The position numbers and the translations under genes were made by a program. A DNA stretch of 64,000 bases from contig NZ_JAAMPJ010000013.1 of NCBI RefSeq assembly GCF_011067745.1, positions 307,272-371,271 of the forward strand, read 5' to 3'. Below the pieces are notes generated by a model that saw nothing but the letters and a program-made list of their open reading frames with translations, had not been told where the DNA came from and made no database searches. Within the stretch, counting starts at the first letter, position 1, and each line of letters begins with the position of its first letter. The stretch is from Lentzea alba (lineage in GTDB: Bacteria > Actinomycetota > Actinomycetes > Mycobacteriales > Pseudonocardiaceae). Below are positions 59,910 through 64,000 of the stretch, piece by piece.

Positions 59910-61112
59910 TCACCATCGCACCGGTAGTTCCACGAGCCCGCCGACGACGAGCCCCTCGACTCGACGTAGATCTTCCACCGCGACCGCCAGGTCCAGCGAC
60001 GGGAGCTTGCGCAGCAGCACCTCGAGCACCACCTGCAGCTCGGTGCGGGCCAGCGGCTGGCCGAGGCACGCGTGCGCGCCGGCGCCGAACGCCAGGTGCT
60101 GGTTGGGGGTGCGGGCCAGGTCCATTTCGGACGCGCGGGCGAACGCCTCCTCGTCGCGGTTCGCCGCGGCCATGCTGCACATCGCGGTCGTGCCGCGCGG
60201 CAGCACGGTTCCGGCGATCTCGACGTCCTCGGTGATGTAGCGGCTCATGCCGATGCCCGCGTTGGCGTCCAGCCGCAGCGACTCCTCGACGGCGGTGCGC
60301 ACCAGCGACGGGTCGGCGAGCAGCGACTCCCAGCGGCTGCGGTCGGACAGCAGCATCGCGACCATCTTCGTGATCATGTTCGCGGTCGTCTCGTGCCCGG
60401 CGATCAGCAGTCCGATGCCGGTGGCGATCAGCGTGGCGTCGGACATCGGTTCCGGATCGGTGATCAACGCGCTGAGGATGTCCTCGCCAGGGTTCGCGCG
60501 CTTCAACGCCACGTGTCCCGCCATGTACCGCGTGAACTCCTGCTCCGCCGCCTTCATCTCGGCGGTGCTGAAGCGGGTCATGCTGAGCATGACGTCCGAC
60601 CAGTGCGAGAACCGGTCGCGGTCGGCGTCGGGCACACCGAGCATGTCGCAGATCACCCACACCGGCAGCGGGAAACCGAGGCTCGCCTTGAGGTCCGCGG
60701 GCGTGCCCTTGGCGACCATGTCGTCGATCAGCTGCTCGGCCATCGCGGCGATGCCCGGCCGCAGCGCGTTCATCCGCTTGGCGGTGAACCACTTGCCGAT
60801 GCCGCGCCGCCAGACCAGGTGCGCCTCGCCGTGCTGCGGGATCACGCTCGCCATGTCGCTGTTGAAGATGCCGCCGTCCTCGGAGTCCGCGACGCGCGCG
60901 GAGTCGTCGCCGGGAGTGGGCCGGGTGAACCGCGGGTCGGACAGGATCTGCCGGACGTCCTCGTGCCGGGTGATCAGCGCGGCCTGGTCACCGCTGGCGA
61001 GTTTCACATGTGCCACCGGGCATTTCGAGCGCAGCTCGGCCCACTCGGCGGGCGGTTCGAGCGCGGCGTCGACGGGGAACGGGAAACGGGGCAGATCGTC
61101 TACTTCGGACAT
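59910..61112 (-). CDS. Cytochrome P450 monooxygenase
   Basis: 400 residues, soluble bacterial class I P450. I-helix LLIAGHETTANMI with the oxygen-binding Thr, ExxR in AVEESLRLD, and heme loop LAFGAGAHACLGQPLARTEL with thiolate C349. ATG 61112 preceded by GAAGGAA. First gene of a self-sufficient operon (P450, TetR, ferredoxin, reductase). No biosynthetic core enzyme is nearby, so a xenobiotic or small plant metabolite substrate is more likely than an antibiotic; that is inference. Confidence 0.94.
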   Translation of the reverse strand: MSEVDDLPRFPFPVDAALEPPAEWAELRSKCPVAHVKLASGDQAALITRHEDVRQILSDPRFTRPTPGDDSARVADSEDGGIFNSDMASVIPQHGEAHLVWRRGIGKWFTAKRMNALRPGIAAMAEQLIDDMVAKGTPADLKASLGFPLPVWVICDMLGVPDADRDRFSHWSDVMLSMTRFSTAEMKAAEQEFTRYMAGHVALKRANPGEDILSALITDPEPMSDATLIATGIGLLIAGHETTANMITKMVAMLLSDRSRWESLLADPSLVRTAVEESLRLDANAGIGMSRYITEDVEIAGTVLPRGTTAMCSMAAANRDEEAFARASEMDLARTPNQHLAFGAGAHACLGQPLARTELQVVLEVLLRKLPSLDLAVAVEDLRRVEGLVVGGLVELPVRW

Positions 61113-61169
61113 GGGGAGTTCCTTCGTGGTGGGCGGTGTCTCTTTTCCAACATGCCCACCCCGATGGTT

Positions 61170-61189
61170 TAAGTCAAGCGACTGACTTA
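61170..61189. promoter_or_regulatory. TetR-type operator TAAGTCA-N6-TGACTTA over divergent promoters
   Basis: Perfect 7 bp inverted arms with a 6 bp spacer. The left arm contains the P450 -35 box TTGACT (minus strand 61172-61177), with CATGTT as -10 at 61149-61154 (17 bp spacing). The right arm ends 2 bp before the MFS start. One TetR dimer would block both genes. Confidence 0.8.
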
Positions 61190-61191
61190 GG

Positions 61192-62574
61192 ATGGGTGAC
61201 GTGCTCCTCGAAGAAACGCGACCGGTGACCCGGCCGAACGTGGTGGTGGCCGTGCTGGCGATGGGCGGCATCGTCGTCTCGCTGATGCAGACGCTGGTCA
61301 TCCCGCTGCTGCCGAGATTTCCGCAGCTCCTGGGCTCGTCACCGTCCGACACGACGTGGGTGATCACCTCGACGCTGCTCGCCAGCGCGGTCGCGACGCC
61401 CGTCGTCGGCCGGCTGGGCGACATGGTCGGCAAGCGCCGCATGCTCCTGATCAGCCTGGTGATGCTGGTGGTGGGCTCGGTGATCGCCGCGTTCAGCTAC
61501 TCGCTGCTGCCGCTGATCGTCGGACGCGTCGTGCAGGGCCTCGCGGTCGGCGTGATCCCGCTCGGCATCAGCATCATGCGCGACGAACTGCCGCTGGAAC
61601 GGCTGCCCGGCGCGACCGCGCTGATGAGCGCCTCGCTGGGCGTCGGCGGCGCGCTCGGCCTGCCCGCGGCGGCGTTCCTGGTCGAGCAGACCGACTGGCA
61701 CATGCTGTTCTGGACGTCCGCTGCCGCCGGGGTGATCGTGCTGGTCGCGGTCCTGGTCGTGGTGCCGGAGTCCCCGGTCCGCGGCGGCGGCCGGTTCGAC
61801 TTCCCCGGCGCCTTGGGTCTCTCGGTCGCGCTGGTCTGCCTGCTGCTCGGCGTGTCCAAGGCGTCCACGTGGAGCGCCGGTGCCACGACGGGCCTGTTCG
61901 CGACCGCGGCCGTGACGCTGGCGGCGTGGGGCTGGTGGGAGCTGCGGTCGGTGCAGCCGTTGGTCGATCTGCGCACCACGGCACGTCGTCAGGTGTTGCT
62001 GACCAACGTCGCCTCGGCGGTGTTCGCGTTCTCGATGTTCGCGCAGTCGCTGGTGCTGCCGCAGATCCTGCAGCTGCCGGTGGCCACCGGCCACGGGCTC
62101 GGGCAGTCGTTGCTCGTCACCGGTCTCGTGCTGGTGCCGTCCGGACTGGTCATGATGGTGATGGCACCGGTGTCCGCGCGGATCACGACGGCCCGCGGCC
62201 CGCGCGCGACGTTGCTGCTGGGCACCGTCGTGGTCGCTGCGGGTTACGGCGCGGGCGTTTTCCTGATGACCGCGGTGTGGCACCTCGTGATCGTGTCGGC
62301 CGTGATCGGCGCCGGCATCGGCCTGGCCTACGGCGCGATGCCCGCCCTGATCATGGGTGCGGTGCCGACGTCGGAAACCGCCGCCGCCAACAGCCTCAAC
62401 ACGCTGATGCGCGCGATCGGCACGTCGGTCTCCAGCGCCGTGGCGGGCGTCGTGCTCACCCAGGTGACGATCCCGTTCAGCTTCAAACTGATCATGGGCC
62501 TGGGCGCCGCGACCGCGCTCGTGGCGTGCGTGGTCGCGGCGTTCATCCCGCAGGTCAGCCGAAAAACTCCGTGA
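61192..62574 (+). CDS. MFS drug/metabolite exporter, DHA2 (14-helix) type
   Basis: 460 residues, about 14 membrane segments. Motif A appears as GRLGDMVGKRRMLL after helix 2, and the QTLVIPLLPRFPQLLG and GVGGALGLPAAAFLVEQTDWHMLFW segments are typical of proton-driven DHA2 exporters. ATG 61192 lies only 2 bp from the TetR-type operator, so the mRNA leader must be very short; GTG 61201 is an alternative start. Divergent from the P450 and likely co-regulated, exporting a P450 substrate or product. Confidence 0.88.
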   Translation: MGDVLLEETRPVTRPNVVVAVLAMGGIVVSLMQTLVIPLLPRFPQLLGSSPSDTTWVITSTLLASAVATPVVGRLGDMVGKRRMLLISLVMLVVGSVIAAFSYSLLPLIVGRVVQGLAVGVIPLGISIMRDELPLERLPGATALMSASLGVGGALGLPAAAFLVEQTDWHMLFWTSAAAGVIVLVAVLVVVPESPVRGGGRFDFPGALGLSVALVCLLLGVSKASTWSAGATTGLFATAAVTLAAWGWWELRSVQPLVDLRTTARRQVLLTNVASAVFAFSMFAQSLVLPQILQLPVATGHGLGQSLLVTGLVLVPSGLVMMVMAPVSARITTARGPRATLLLGTVVVAAGYGAGVFLMTAVWHLVIVSAVIGAGIGLAYGAMPALIMGAVPTSETAAANSLNTLMRAIGTSVSSAVAGVVLTQVTIPFSFKLIMGLGAATALVACVVAAFIPQVSRKTP

Positions 62575-63490
62575 GCTCACGGGCGACGGCGTCGGGCTGC
62601 TCCTCGGAGAGCCAGTGCCCGGCGTTGATCGCCACGACCTTGGAGTCGGTCGCGACGTTCGGCAGCGCCGCGACCATCTGGTCGTACGACAGCACGGACG
62701 CGAGCCCCAGCACCGGCGGCGTCAGCTTGGCGTACGTCTTGCCGTCGGCGATGTCCTGGTGGAACGCCTTGTACCAGCCGTTGCCCGCCCGGATGGCGTC
62801 CGGCGAGTTGTAGGCCCGCGCGTAGATCTGCCTGGACCGCTCGTCGATCGCGTCCGGGTTGAACGCGGTGTTCGCGAACAGCCAGTCGAGCAGGAACCGG
62901 AACCGCCCGGCGAGCAACTGCTCCGGCAGCGTCTGGACCTGGTTGAACGCGAACCACCACAGGCTGAACTGACCGGGCGGAGGCAGCAGCGGGATCTGGT
63001 AGTAGCCCTCGTCCGGGTGCAGCACGTCCATCAACGCCACCTTGCGCGTGGCGGCGGGAAAGTTGGCCGCGAAGCTGAACGCGACCTGGCTGCCGATGTC
63101 GTGCCCGGCGACGCCGACCTTCTCGTAGCCGAGCTTCCTGACCAGCTCGTGGATGTCGGTCGCCATCGTCTTCTTGTCGTAACCGCCAGCGGGCTTCTCC
63201 GACCCGCCCATGCCCCGCAGGTCCACCGCGATCACCCGGAACTTGGTGGCGAGCGCGGGCATGATCTTGTGGTACTCCCACCACGTCTGCGGCCAGCCCG
63301 GCAACAGCACGAGCGGCTCACCGCGCCCGCCCGTGACGTAGTGCAGGCGCACACCGTTGACCTGGGCGTAGTTGTGCTGGAAACCGGGAAGGCTCGCCTC
63401 GCGGCTGTCTGCGGCCGCGGCTCCGGTGCTCGCTCCCAGCGCGACGCCGGCACCTAACGCGAACACACCGCGTCTGCTCAACTCTGACAT
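62555..63490 (-). CDS. Tat-exported epoxide-hydrolase-like alpha/beta hydrolase
   Basis: 311 residues. The N-terminus SELSRRGVFALGAGVALGAS is a twin-arginine signal. The core has LLPGWPQTWWEY (oxyanion loop) and AGHDIGSQVAF with an Asp nucleophile rather than Ser, and a late His in INAGHWLSEEQP. An Asp nucleophile is the mark of epoxide hydrolases and haloalkane/fluoroacetate dehalogenases. ATG 63490. Its 3' end overlaps the MFS gene by 20 bp on the other strand. Could act outside the cell on epoxides formed by the P450; speculative. Confidence 0.88.
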   Translation of the reverse strand: MSELSRRGVFALGAGVALGASTGAAAADSREASLPGFQHNYAQVNGVRLHYVTGGRGEPLVLLPGWPQTWWEYHKIMPALATKFRVIAVDLRGMGGSEKPAGGYDKKTMATDIHELVRKLGYEKVGVAGHDIGSQVAFSFAANFPAATRKVALMDVLHPDEGYYQIPLLPPPGQFSLWWFAFNQVQTLPEQLLAGRFRFLLDWLFANTAFNPDAIDERSRQIYARAYNSPDAIRAGNGWYKAFHQDIADGKTYAKLTPPVLGLASVLSYDQMVAALPNVATDSKVVAINAGHWLSEEQPDAVARELTEFFG

Positions 63491-63572
63491 CTCAGACCCC
63501 CATCTGAACGCTCGGCACGCGCCGAGCAGGGGTGCAGCCTAGGTCTAGACGGTCGCAGTTGGACAGGCGATA
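63491..63572. other. Short spacer before the second HNH element
   Basis: 82 bp between the hydrolase start and the repeat element. It contains the hydrolase leader (GGGGGTCTGAGATG on the minus strand); no other feature seen. Confidence 0.4.
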
Positions 63573-64000
63573 CCGGGCCGGGTCGTTTCATCGCCGCTGC
63601 GCGACGATTGCGATTGGGGCTTGACTTCGGGCCCTTGCGAGGCGCATTTTTGCCTTCAAAAGCCGGGCTGATAGAGCGCCCGGCCGATCCGAACACGGTA
63701 GCACCTCGCACCCAAAGTCAAGCCCCAATCGCGCAGTGGTCGCCTTATAACCGCTTGCCCAACGCGACAAAGAGGAAGACGGCTCGCTTCGCTTCGCCAC
63801 GACATTACCCGTGGCGATCAGACGGCGGCATGGAGAAGATTTCTTCGGGGCGTGCGATGCTCGTCCATCCAGCGGGGCGCGTAGAACGTGGGGATGCCGT
63901 GCTCCATTGTCACGTCCCATTCACTTTGGTGGATGAGCGTGTGGTGATGGCGGCACAGGAGAACGGCATTGTCGACGGAGGTGTCGCCGCCGTCCGACCA
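63573..64000. mobile_element. Second copy of the REP13E12-like HNH element, cut by window end
   Basis: Same left arm as at 45711, in the same orientation, starting CCGGGCCGGG then GTCGTTTCATCGCC. The foldback pair GCGATTGGGGCTTGACTT / AAGTCAAGCCCCAATCGC is again present. It then continues into the HNH gene. It differs from copy 1 by scattered substitutions and a 27 bp longer coding end. Confidence 0.8.
63818..64000 (-). CDS. DUF222/HNH protein, C-terminal fragment (5' part outside window)
   Basis: The last 60 codons are visible: WSDGGDTSVDNAVLLCRHHHTLIH matches copy 1 exactly, followed by QSEWDVTMEHGIPTFY. Relative to copy 1 it has nine extra residues (around PRWMDEHRT) before RRNLLHAAV and the stop. 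The reading frame is intact throughout the visible part. Confidence 0.85.
   Translation of the reverse strand, partial: WSDGGDTSVDNAVLLCRHHHTLIHQSEWDVTMEHGIPTFYAPRWMDEHRTPRRNLLHAAV

Noticed and set aside
59910..62574. P450 and MFS genes as part of an antibiotic biosynthetic cluster
   Set aside because: No polyketide synthase, peptide synthetase, terpene cyclase or RiPP precursor found around them; they fit a stand-alone redox operon.

Overview
The window is high-GC, densely coding DNA with actinobacterial start codons (many GTG, some TTG) and stop/start overlaps of the ATGA or GTGA type. It carries LacI-type sugar regulons, ABC sugar importers without their own ATPase, CBM2-bearing cellulases and perfect or near-perfect CebR boxes. 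Together these point to a filamentous plant-biomass-degrading actinomycete. A member of the Pseudonocardiaceae (Lentzea / Saccharothrix / Actinosynnema type) is my best guess, but that is inference from gene content, not a database match.

Region 1 (1-8.4 kb) is a glycan-use locus. It has a secreted clan GH-A hydrolase with CBM-like repeats (cut by the window edge), a LacI repressor, a binding protein with two permeases, and a GH63-like (alpha/alpha)6 glycosidase. Four copies of a TCGAACCGGTTCGA operator tie these genes together. Region 2 (8.4-18.9 kb) is a complete L-rhamnose regulon: rhaT-rhaP-rhaQ-rhaS-rhaM-rhaI-rhaEW-rhaB in one translationally coupled minus-strand operon, divergent from its LacI regulator. 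Region 3 (18.9-26.8 kb) is mixed: a secreted orphan, a Ser/Thr kinase, a CocE-type hydrolase with its TetR, a VOC protein coupled to a pentein-fold (amidinohydrolase-like) enzyme, a TerC membrane protein, and an unusual nuclease-fold/CBM2 lipoprotein.

Region 4 (26.8-35.5 kb) handles pectin: a PL1-CE8 fusion (pectate lyase plus pectin methylesterase), an ATPase-less importer, an enolase-superfamily enzyme, and divergent PL3 and PL1 pectate lyases. The two pectinase promoter regions share GTCGAATTGG elements. Region 5 (35.5-43.4 kb) is a CebR-box-controlled cellulase operon: GH48, AA10 LPMO, a small secreted orphan coupled to the LPMO, GH6 and GH10. All four recognised enzymes carry CBM2. Region 6 (43.5-45.7 kb) holds another LacI regulator and homocysteine methyltransferase mmuM.

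Region 7 (45.7-47.4 kb) is a 1.7 kb element: a DUF222/HNH gene between about 180 bp inverted repeats, like the mycobacterial REP13E12 family. A second copy in the same orientation starts at 63.57 kb and runs off the right edge. Region 8 (47.4-55.5 kb) has a second nuclease-fold/CBM2 protein and an arabinose-type operon (chvE-gguA-gguB-like transporter plus a tandem GH43 enzyme). The operators of this operon match a site in front of the LacI gene at 43.6 kb, which suggests that gene encodes its regulator. Region 9 (55.5-63.5 kb) contains an HSL-family esterase with a divergent PucR-type regulator, a self-contained P450-TetR-ferredoxin-ferredoxin reductase operon divergent from an MFS exporter, and a Tat-exported epoxide-hydrolase-like enzyme.

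No tRNA, rRNA, CRISPR array or transposase-type insertion sequence was seen. All functional calls come from motif and architecture recognition in the translated sequence; no searches were run.
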